From assembly GCA_011032825.1 (NCBI GenBank), contig JAADJZ010000016.1, positions 310,001 through 374,000 on the forward strand: a stretch of 64,000 bases of DNA. The letters run 5' to 3'. This DNA is from Massariosphaeria phaeospora. Its lineage: Eukaryota > Ascomycota > Dothideomycetes > Pleosporales. The translations under genes were made by a program, and so were the position numbers. The notes under the pieces are model-generated. The model made no database searches. It was not told the DNA's origin and worked only from the letters and a program-made list of their open reading frames with translations. This document shows positions 55,785-64,000 of the stretch, in pieces (position 1 is the first letter of the stretch; the number at the start of each line of letters is the position of its first letter).

Positions 55785-57180
55785 ATGGTTGACACCATGG
55801 ACTCTTCGAAGGCAACCGCAACCGCAACGGGCTCGTTATTCCCGTTTATGCGACTGCCCCGCGAGCTCCGCGATCAGGTAAGCCAAGAGCCCGCTAATAC
55901 CTGCTCTCGTACCTTTCGTACCTTCCCAGGTGGTAGGAACATGCCATGATGCGAATCAAACGTGGACATCGTCACTGTACGCACTACACGGCATATCGAA
56001 GACTCACTAACAGCTGCAGGTCTACAACCACGCCTGTGCCAAACCCGATCCTCGCGGCAACCGAGCCCTGCGCATCGAACGTCGACACCTGAAGTACTTC
56101 TGCCCAACAGCTGCGACCATCCTGCTCCTGCTCCACCATGAATACCTGCTTCTCAACCGGCAGATCGCCCAAGAGGCTCTCGAGGTGCTCTTCAAACAGC
56201 ACACCCTGTACCTGAGCTGCGGCCCGTTCGTGCTGAAGACGCTGCTCACCCGCATCGAGGAAAATGCAGTCTCTCGGGACTGGCTGAAGTGGATCAACAA
56301 GATCGAACTCGAGTGGGTGACGTTTCCAGACCTCAGGATGTACCCGCCAAATCGCAGCGACGGGAAGGATGAATGGTGGTGGGAGAATACATCGGGGAGC
56401 GATGAGATGGACTACGACTACGATGGCCACGACGATGAGCACGACCACGAGGGCAGCTACTACGACGACAACTTCTACGACCCCACGGACACCAGTCTCT
56501 ACCCCTCGTACGCCCAATCGACCCCCTCCCAAGCCCCAGCGCCAGGCATGGCAGACGGCCCCGCCTTCCCCATGCCGCTCCCCGCGCCCCTCGAGCAAAC
56601 CGACATAGCCACCAAGCTCGACCTGCTTGTCTCCCTAGAAGTCACCCCGCTCTTCGCCTACCTCTCGACCCCTTCCTTCGCCCTCTCCAGCATCACCGTG
56701 CCCCTGTACTTCATGAACCAGACGTCGTTCCACGCGCGCTTCGCCGCCCGCCCCGACTACGCGCTCCCGCTCAAGATCCGCTACTGGGCGCACGTCGCTG
56801 CGCACGCCCTCGCTATGCTGCGCCGGCCCGCGGCAGCGACCACGCTCGCCGAGGTCCGCGTCAAGTACATGCCCTGGGATATATGGGCGTCGATGAATCC
56901 CGCGGACGACCTGCACGCTATGGTCGAGACGGGCGTCTGGGGCGACGAGACTGAGGACGAGGATGGGGATGGGGACGCGGACGAACAGCGCGGAGCCAAG
57001 GGCATGGCGTTCCGCGCTGTGTGGATGGCGTTGCTGGACATGGGCGTCGAGTCCCCGGGGGAGGGGCTGAGCGCCCATGTGCGGTTTGTCAAGTGGGAGG
57101 GCGATCTGGATAAGTGGAGGGTGGGCGACGAGTTGGAGGTCGTCTTCACGCGGAAGGAGGCGCAGCCTGAAGGCTCTTGA
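55785..57180 (+). CDS. F-box/2EXR-like protein of unknown function
   Basis: Exons 55785-55877 and 56020-57180; 417 residues. The short first exon ends in FPFMRLPRELRDQ and the second starts VYNHACAKPD, giving the LPxELRDxVY motif of the fungal 2EXR/F-box-like group. LLNRQIAQEALEVLF and TLYLSCGPFV fit the same family. The middle (about 125-180) is a strongly acidic, Tyr-rich linker (MDYDYDGHDDEHDHEG). The C-terminal half is compact and includes LKIRYWAHVAAHALAMLRRP and VKYMPWDIWASMNPADDL. These proteins are very numerous in filamentous ascomycetes, and most have no known role. The second Met at 55797 has the better context and could be the true start. Confidence 0.75.
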
Positions 57181-57506
57181 TAACCCTGTCCCACTCACTC
57201 ACTGTCTCGTCGGAATCTGCTGTCGTCTTGATGTAGAACTCTATATTGCCGACATGTCCCCCTTTTTCTTTTTGAAAAGACATGCTCTGTGCTTTCACGA
57301 AACGCTATGGGTATCTAACTATCTAGTATACAGTATACAACCTAGTTAGTCAGTTCAGTCTAATTTACTGCTCCTGATAGAGCGAACCGTATATATAAAA
57401 GTACAATACAGTGAAACCACAGCTAGCTAGCAAGCAAGCTAGCATTAGCAGCAAATATGATGATGATAGGAGATTATTTGACGTGGGCAATCCTCTTAAC
57501 AGTAAG

Positions 57507-57680
57507 TATAGCAGCTTCTAACAACAGGCAGATAATGTTTTGTCTTCGTTACTTTACAAAGCCCCTGTCATATCTAGTTACTAAGTGGAAGGTTTAAGCA
57601 GAGCTTGTAGAGGCAAAATAGCACAAGAGTAGCAGTATGGTACGGTCACCTAAGTGCGTGCATTGGAAATGAATTATGCT
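57507..57680. repeat. Interspersed repeat, copy D
   Basis: Head CTTCTAACAACAGGCAG, then CTTTACAAAGCCCCTGTC.TATCTAGT, tail CACCTAAGTGCGTGCATTGG and AAATGAATTATGCTGGG running into the poly-G. Same order as copy B. Confidence 0.65.
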
Positions 57681-57696
57681 GGGGGGGGGGGGGGGG
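57681..57696. repeat. Poly-G run, 16 bases
   Basis: Sixteen consecutive G on the plus strand, directly at the GGGGG end of repeat copy D. Confidence 0.95.
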
Positions 57697-58090
57697 TGAC
57701 ACTTTGACAACAACATAATGATCGTAGACAGTGTCCACGACGTATCGATTTGCACAGGCGAGTCACTCAAACAAAGCACATCAATCAATTTTCAACGCAT
57801 ATTATTCGATGTACAAACTATAGACTCTGTTTCCGTTGTCAACCAGGCAGGAAGACGCGGAAAAGACAAGCCCGCAAATACTTTTAGATCCCCCTTACGC
57901 CGAGACCCACAGAGAATTCAGAGAGATGCGTCGGATGTCGTAGTAGTCTACCATGCCTACACATAGAGTGTGACCCGATGATGAAATCAGGCCTCTCAGC
58001 GTCTACACATGTTGAACAACTTACCATCCAGATCGTCTCAAAGCAGATACATGAGATGATCGAGCCTCACGGGGTGATTGGTGGAGCAAC

Positions 58091-59745
58091 CTAAAAGGTA
58101 ACCTTCTTGCCCTGGAAGTCACCAAAGCCGCCGCGGTTAGTCGAGAAACCACCACGGCTGCTGCCGCCACGGTCGCCTCCACGGCCACGGCCACCGCCGA
58201 AGCCACGACCACCGCCACGGCCACCACGATCACCACCACGACCGCGGCCACCGCTGAAACCACCGCCACCTCGGCCACCGCCACGGCCACCACGGCCGCC
58301 TCCGCTGTCGTCACGAGGGGTAGCGAAGTCGATGCGGATAGCACGACCATCAATCTCGGTTCCATTCAGGTTCTCCAAGGCAGCCTTGGCTTCGTCAACG
58401 GACGTGAAGTCAACATAGCCATAGCCCTTGGGGTTGCCAGTCTCGCGATCAGTCGGGAGAGACACGCGGGTGATGGTACCATGCTCGCTGAAGTACTCAG
58501 ACACGACGTCGTTGGTGGTGTTGAACGAGATGTTGCCAATGAACAGGGTGTTGCTGGGTGCGCTCTTCTTGTCGCCGTAGGTTTTGGCCCGGTCGTTGGT
58601 CTTCGCGCCCCTGTCTTGGTTGTTCTGGCGAGGCTGGCTGAAGTCCACGTTGAGAGCGCGGCCGTCCAGCTCATATTCTTTCATCTCAGCATGAGCCTTC
58701 TTGGCAGACTCAGCAGTTTCGAACTCAACATAGCCGAATCTGCGATTAGTTAGTAACATATCCTATGTGAGCGAACTCCAAGTGCATGACTCACCCTTTG
58801 GGACGACCAGACTCCCTGTCGGTGATGATGCGGCAGCCTGTGATAGTTCCGAATTGCTCGAATTCGCGGGAGAGCCAATCCTCGTCGACATTCCAGCTCA
58901 AGTTTCCCACGAACAGGTTCTTGATGCCATCACCGCCGGCATCCTCAGTCTTTGCCTTCTTGACCACGGGCTCGGCCGCGGCCTCAGCCTTGCGCTTCTT
59001 GGAGGGAGCTTCCTCTTCCTCACTCTCGGCGTCGGAATCGTCAGAGTCAGAAGAGGCCTGGTGAAGTTAGCGACAGTGGACAGGGAATGAGACGAGAGGG
59101 GTGAAGACTGACCTTGGCAGCATCCTTGGCAGCAGGCTTCTCGTCTTCCGACTCGGACGCGCTGCTGTCAGACTCATCGGAATCGGAGTCGTCTTTGGCT
59201 TTGGCAGCGACCTTGGCAGCACCGTTGGCCTTGACGCTCTTGGCTGGGACAGTCTCCTCATCGCTCTCGCTGTCTGAAGACGCGGAGGACGAGTCAGAGG
59301 CGGCCTTAGCAGCTCCGTTGGCCTTTGCGCCATTTGCCTTGGGGGCAGCAGCCTCCTCATCGCTCTCGGATGCAGAGCTGGAATCGTCATCGGAATCAGC
59401 TTTGGCAGCAACGGGCTTAGCCGCTCCATTGGCCTTGGGGGTAGCCTTCGGTGCGACCTCCTCGTCCTCGCTACTTGAATCGCCGTCACTGTCCTCCTCA
59501 CTCTCGCTTGAGTCGGACTCGGGCTCTGGTGTAGGAGCCTTCTTCGACTTCTTCGACTTCTTCTTCAGCTCCTCCTTGACACCATGGCTAGAAGCAGCAG
59601 ACTTGGCGATCTCCTTGCTCTTCGCCTTCGGGGTCTGAGCGGACTTGGTGACGCGACCCTCCTTGACACCGGCCTTATCGGCCTTCTTGATGTCCTTCTT
59701 GGAGAGCTTGGCGACGTCGCCCTTGCTGGTCTTAGTCTTCGACAT
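58091..59745 (-). CDS. NSR1: Nucleolar protein Nsr1/Gar2 (nucleolin-like)
   Basis: Exons 59745-59113, 59057-58795 and 58739-58091; 514 residues. The N-terminal half alternates acidic serine blocks (SDSSESEEDSDGDSS) with Ala/Lys blocks (PKANGAAKP), the nucleolin pattern for CK2 phosphorylation. There are two RRMs: the first at about 256-333 with LFVGNLSWNV and KGFGYVEF, the second at about 365-440 with LFIGNISFNT and KGYGYVDF. The C terminus is an RGG domain ([13 protein letters not shown] to GGFSTNRGG). The protein acts in pre-rRNA processing and 40S subunit assembly in the nucleolus. Divergent from ALG6. Confidence 0.95.
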
Positions 59746-60536
59746 GATGGGAGATGTGCGATCGGTTCTAGTAGCGAGTTAGTATGATGCGATGAGGTAG
59801 TTGTAGATAGTTAATAAATAGCAAGAAAACAAAAGGGACGAGAATTTTCGTCGCTCGTGCGCTGCGCCGATCCGAAGAAGTCGAGCGTTGGAAGCCTGCT
59901 CCTAGCGGTATGTCTCAAAGTGCGAAAAGCCAACTGGTATCTCTCGAGCCCGCGCGGAGCGGGGAACCCTCAAGCCCACGAAAAGCCCACAGCCCACAAG
60001 AGCCCACAGAAGATGGCTTCAAGGCGCCGTGTTCCCACAAAGGCCGAGAAGACAAGATGAAACCCCTCAGTAGCAAAAGCCCTCTGATAGATCTTGTCGT
60101 ACTCCGACGAGCGACAGATAGCAACCCGCTGAAACGTGTGCAAAGGAAATATGCCTCAGATGCCCACTAACTTGATAATGTTCTGCAGCAGCTGGAGAGT
60201 AGTTACTCTCGTGAAAAGCCCTCGGTAGCCACGTAGCCCTCAGAAAGCCCGTAAAGTTGATTCTCGTGCTGGATAGCGCGAGGGAGAAATGTGGTGGGTT
60301 GAAAAGATGTCGTGTGTGTGTGGGAGGAGAAAAGTTCGGAGGCGGGGACGAGATTTTAAGCTCGCTCGAAAAATTTGGGGCGGCTGGTCAGAGCTCGCGG
60401 GCGGTGAGCGGCCAACTGCGAACTGGCCGGGGGCTGGGGCTGGGCCATGGGCACTAGCGGCCGGGCCGGGGCAACGTCCACCACAACCCACATCGGAGGT
60501 CCAGTGTAGGTAGATAGCTCTCTCTTTCTCCTGGCA
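59746..60536. other. Divergent promoter region of NSR1 and ALG6
   Basis: 791 bases between two start codons. The frames inside (59857-60060 and similar) are short and without family match. The 3' end is GC-rich leader sequence of ALG6. Confidence 0.55.
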
Positions 60537-62348
60537 ATGGCATCACCCCAAGCACACAAGCCCCGGCGGCGCAGGAAGATCGAGGAGGGCTCGCTCGCTC
60601 TCGTGGCGCACGGCACCCTCGACCTGGACCAGAGCACCAATGCCCGCAAACCCGCGTTCCCTCTCGTGGCCTTCCTGTGGCCTGCGAAGGGCACAGTTTC
60701 GCAATGGGTCACGATACCGCTGATTTTGATGGCTGCTGGGCTGTTCCGGTGGTCTACAGGTCTATGGAGCTATTCCGGATTCCAGTCTCCGCCCATGCAT
60801 GGCGACTTTGAAGCGCAACGACACTGGATGGAAATCACGACGCAGCTACCCGTCTCGCAGTGGTATTTCCACGACCTGGAATGGTGGGGTCTGGACTATC
60901 CGCCCCTCACAGCGTACCATAGCTGGCTGCTTGGAGTCATGTACGCGCCCTCTCTTAGACTAGTGACCCTGTGACTGATTTTCTCCAGAGGTTCCGCCAT
61001 CAACCCGGCGTGGTTTGCGCTCGCCAAGTCGCGAGCCCTCGATGATCCCTCGCTGAAGATTTACATGCGCGCGACCGTCCTAGTTTCCGAGTACTTCATA
61101 TACATCCCGGCCGTCATCATCTTCCTCCGCCGCTACTCGCGGCTCGAGCGCGTCAACGTCTGGGAAGCATCCATCGCCCTGGTCGCGATACTGATGCAAC
61201 CTGCGACGATTCTGATCGACCATGGCCATTTCCAATACAACACAGTCATGTTGGGGTTTGCAACTGCGACTATGTCCAGTATGGTTGCTGGACGGCCGCT
61301 GTGGAGCTGTGTGTTCTTCGTAGGCGCACTCGGCTTCAAACAGATGGCGCTCTTTTACGCTCCCGTGGTCTTTGCATATCTTTTGGGGCTATGCCTCTCC
61401 CCACGGATCAATGTGGTCCGATTTCTGGCTATCGCTGCCATCACGGCCGTTTCCTTCCTCCTACTTTACCTCCCTTTTATCCTCGGGATTGTTTACGACA
61501 TGTACCGCAGCGTTCCCCAGAAAGACCTCCCACTGCCCCCGCTACTTGCATCTCTACCTGTTGCATGGAACGAAGATGCGTGGTACTTCCCGGTCGTTCT
61601 CCAGTTAGCGCAATCGGTGCATCGGATCTTTCCCTTCGCCCGCGGATTATTCGAGGACAAAGTAGCCAATATCTGGTGCACGATCCATACCTTTCACAAG
61701 CTTCACCGATATCCTAGCGCTCTTCTTCAGAGAGCCGCTCTTGTCGCGACATCCGCGGCTATACTACCTCCGTGTCTGATTGTCTTCCTGAAGCCCAAAA
61801 AGAATCTGGTCCCACTCGCATTTGCCACGACCTCTTGGGGGTTTTTCCTTTGCTCCTACCAAGTCCACGAGAAAAACGTGTTACTCCCACTCCTTCCAAT
61901 GACCGTCTTACTCAGTGGAGAAGGTGGTCTCGTACCATCAATTCGTGCCTGGGTAGGGCTAGCGAACTTACTCGGAGTGTGGAGTATGTTTCCACTGTTG
62001 AAACGGGATGAGCTCAGAGTGCCATACTTTGTCATAACCTTGTTATGGGCGTATCTCCTTGGCCTCCCACCAGTATCTCTCTCTGCCTACCATGACACAA
62101 GTACTGGTGGACTGACTCTGCTGACCAAGATTCTCCATCTCAACATCTATCTGGTCATGGTCTCGTGGCATGTTGTCGAAGCGTTCATCTCTCCTCCGTC
62201 GGACAAACCAGATCTATGGATTGTGGCAAACGCAGTCGTCGGCGCTGGCGGGTTTGGCATCTGCTATCTCTGGTGTTTGTGGAACTTGTTCTGGAAAAGC
62301 GAGCTTCTCGGCCAACAGAAAGAGAAGGAAAAGGGAAAGGCCCAATGA
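60537..62348 (+). CDS. ALG6: Dolichyl-P-Glc:Man9GlcNAc2-PP-dolichol alpha-1,3-glucosyltransferase
   Basis: Exons 60537-60940 and 60989-62348; 587 residues. After a basic cytosolic N terminus comes the luminal loop with HGDFEAQRHWMEIT, WYFHDLEWWGLDYPPLTAYHSW, the ALG6/ALG8 catalytic loop with its acidic residues. It continues across the intron into GVIGSAINPAWFAL. Multiple membrane helices follow, with ILIDHGHFQYNTVMLG and SYQVHEKNVLLPLLP, both highly conserved in the family. The enzyme adds the first glucose to the lipid-linked oligosaccharide in the ER membrane. The intron start was set at 60941 (AT|GTACGC), which restores the family sequence and keeps the frame. ALG8 is less likely given the WWGLDYPPLTAYHSW form. 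Confidence 0.94.
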
Positions 62349-62580
62349 CAGCAGTCCGATTGAATAACTCGTTGTGTTTAGAGCGCTTTCCACGATACCC
62401 ATTTTATTGATTAGAGCGAAGTTACTGGTTCATTCGTGTACTTGATCTCCCTAAATATACACAATAACGGCATCCACACCCCGGTGTTTTACAAATGCTC
62501 TGCGCCGGTCCCATGCTGTATATTGTACATTGTCCGCAAGACTAGCCTGGTACGATCGTACAAGAAGACTACCAGCCCTG

Positions 62581-62925
62581 TCATATCTTGAATCCGTAGC
62601 CGGCCATGCAAGTCTTGTACTTCGTTACGAGATCCACGCATTCTTCTTGGGCGTTGTTCGATGTCGAGAAGAGCATGCATTCGTCGCGTTTCGCTTTTTC
62701 GTCTAGACAGACACAGCAGGGCTGTATTCAGCTGTCAGTCGCCTCCTAACGTGGAGAGTAGCTGCGCAAAGCGGTGTACCTTTGGCTTGGCCGGTGCGTC
62801 TGAAGAGGTCTTGAGGTCTGCGCCCATGTTGGCGGCCGGCGGCGAAGGAGCGGGAGCTGCCATACGGTTAGATAAGTGCCCGTCGCAAGCGTGTAGCAGA
62901 GCTTACTTGATTGTCCAGAACCCAT
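62581..62925 (-). CDS. COX17: Cytochrome c oxidase copper chaperone Cox17
   Basis: Three small exons: 62925-62907, 62856-62780 and 62721-62581; 78 residues. The protein is MGSGQSTPAPSPPAAN, then a short linker, then KPCCVCLDEKAKRDECMLF and NNAQEECVDLVTKYKTCMAGYGF. The CCxC copper-binding motif is at residues 34-37, and twin CX9C motifs (Cys37/47 and Cys60/70) give the coiled-coil helix fold of the intermembrane space, oxidised by Mia40. Cox17 passes copper to Sco1 and Cox11 for complex IV. Because the exons are short, simple ORF searches miss this gene. Introns are 50 and 58 nt with canonical ends. The start lies 311 bp from the RanGAP start, on the opposite strand. Confidence 0.95.
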
Positions 62926-63236
62926 TTGTGGCAATGTGAGGTGCTGGAATGACGGTTTCTCTAGATTAGCAATCCACATCCACCCTGGACTACAGACGAA
63001 CTTTCGCGGCTCATGTCATCATCTGCCGCGGCCTTGGCATGCCCGCTCTGGCCGCCACTCGACGCAGGGCAGGGATGCGCCTTCGCGCCGGACAACCCCA
63101 CCAACACAACACACCAAAACAATTTGCCAGTACAACAACGCCGTGGGTACATCCTCTCTCCGCTCCCGTTCGCAACCACCTCGTATCCTTATCACACGCT
63201 CTAGTGCCCTTAGTCCTGAGATCTGCTGTAGCGAAA

Positions 63237-64000
63237 ATGCCTGGGTCCAAGATCTTCTCCCTCGAGGGCAAGGGCCTCAAGCTCACCAGCGCCGAGGACA
63301 TGGAGCCGCACATCAAGGAGCTGAGGGAGAACCCGGACGTGGAGGAAGTGCGCCTCCTGGGAAACACCCTGGGCATCGGTGCCAGCGAGGCTCTGGCCAA
63401 AGTCCTCGAGACCAAGAAGAAGCTCCAGGTTTGTACAATACCCCTCCAGGCGATGAGTCCAGTACAACATGGTTCTCACACATGGTCGACCAGGTCGCAA
63501 ACCTCGCCGACATCTTCACCGGCCGCCTGCTGAGCGAGATCCCGGCCGCGCTGTCGCATCTGCTTACGTCGCTGCTCACGCTCCCGAACCTCTGGACTAT
63601 CAACCTCAACGACAACGCCTTCGGCCTCAACACCCAGGCGCCTCTCGTCGACTTCCTCTCTCAGCATGTCCCCTTGCGCCACCTATACCTCAACAACAAT
63701 GGTCTTGGGCCCACCGCTGGTATCCTCGTCGCCGATGCCCTGACCAAGCTCGCCGAGAAGAAGGAGGCAGCTAGAAAGGAGGGCAAGGAAGTGCCTGACC
63801 TCGAGACCGTCATCTGCGGCCGCAACCGTCTCGAGACTGGCAGCATGGCGGCATGGGCAAAGACATACGCCGCGCACAACAACGTGAAGGAAGTCAAGAT
63901 GGTGCAGAACGGCATCCGCCAAGAAGGCATTGTACATCTCCTCACGAACGGCCTGTCCCGCGCCTCCAAACTCGTCATCCTCGATCTACAGGACAACACC
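63237..64000 (+). CDS. RNA1: Ran GTPase-activating protein RanGAP/Rna1 (3' partial)
   Basis: Exons 63237-63428 and 63494 to the window end; the gene continues beyond it. The protein starts MPGSKIFSLEGKGLKLTSAED and shows leucine-rich repeats of the RanGAP type: VEEVRLLGNTLGIGASEALAK, DIFTGRLLSEIPAALSHLL, TINLNDNAFG, PLRHLYLNNNGLGPTAG and ICGRNRLETGSM, to LVILDLQDNT at the edge. It activates GTP hydrolysis by Ran in the cytoplasm and so sets the direction of nuclear transport. The start follows a GCGAAA context; the upstream open frame is the untranslated leader. The intron is 65 nt. Confidence 0.96.

Larger units (their letters stand above)
57181..58090. other. Intergenic carrying repeat copy D
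   Basis: 3' flanks of the F-box-like gene and NSR1 with a GCTAGCTAGCAAGCAAGC stretch near 57423, repeat copy D and a poly-G run. No gene called. Confidence 0.55.

Noticed and set aside
1..64000. CRISPR arrays, tRNA or rRNA genes
   Set aside because: No regularly spaced repeats with unique spacers; no T-loop/anticodon pattern or rRNA signature recognised by eye. A tRNAscan run would settle the tRNA question.

Overview
The window is nuclear DNA of a filamentous ascomycete. The evidence is the gene set (eIF3d, Pta1, Rpn10, Erg26, Alg6, Cox17, Trs23, Nsr1 and RanGAP orthologues of fungal type), many short introns of about 50-60 nt with CTAAC/CTGAC-like branch sites just before the acceptor, and a NACHT-ankyrin gene of the kind that is expanded in filamentous fungi. 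A dothideomycete would fit, but that is a guess from protein similarity. No bacterial operons, CRISPR arrays or recognisable tRNA genes were seen. Exon boundaries were worked out by hand from splice signals, reading frame and family conservation.

Layout. 1-4455: the 3' part of a large redox fusion gene (IDO/TDO/PrnB-like haem domain, then FAD/NADPH reductase, then cytochrome b5). 4913-6629: a secreted LVIVD-repeat protein. 7.4-14.8 kb is an accessory, decaying stretch: a kinase-like gene frameshifted at an 8-C run, and a broken NACHT-ankyrin-SPRY gene whose Walker-A lysine is gone. 14.8-33.4 kb is dense housekeeping DNA: COA3, PTA1, eIF3d, an unknown protein, a nucleotide pyrophosphatase, a small unknown protein, IPA1/UBE3D-like, ERG26, a UBE2Z-like tandem E2, TRS23 and RPN10. 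34-45 kb: a borealin-type gene, a C2H2 zinc-finger gene, an MFS transporter and an NTF2-like protein. 44.8-55.8 kb is gene-poor and contains one bHLH regulator flanked by 4.0 and 5.3 kb with no supportable gene. 55.8-64 kb: an F-box/2EXR-like gene, NSR1, ALG6, COX17 and the start of RanGAP.

The housekeeping genes serve respiratory-chain assembly (COA3, COX17), mRNA 3'-end formation (PTA1, IPA1), translation (eIF3d), the proteasome/ubiquitin system (RPN10, tandem E2, IPA1), sterol synthesis (ERG26), vesicle tethering (TRS23), N-glycosylation (ALG6), ribosome biogenesis (NSR1), mitosis (borealin) and nuclear transport (RanGAP). Several lie head to head with short shared promoters (COA3/PTA1, eIF3d/unknown, E2/TRS23, RPN10/borealin, NSR1/ALG6, COX17/RanGAP).

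Most worth a second look: the one-chain haem-reductase-b5 fusion and its odd splice junction; the P-loop-dead NLR relic with an intact ankyrin-SPRY half; a degenerate interspersed repeat found four times in gene flanks; a start codon split by an intron (TRS23); a 12-nt microexon in the tandem E2 gene; two GC-AG introns; and a perfect 19-bp inverted repeat just 3' of the borealin gene.
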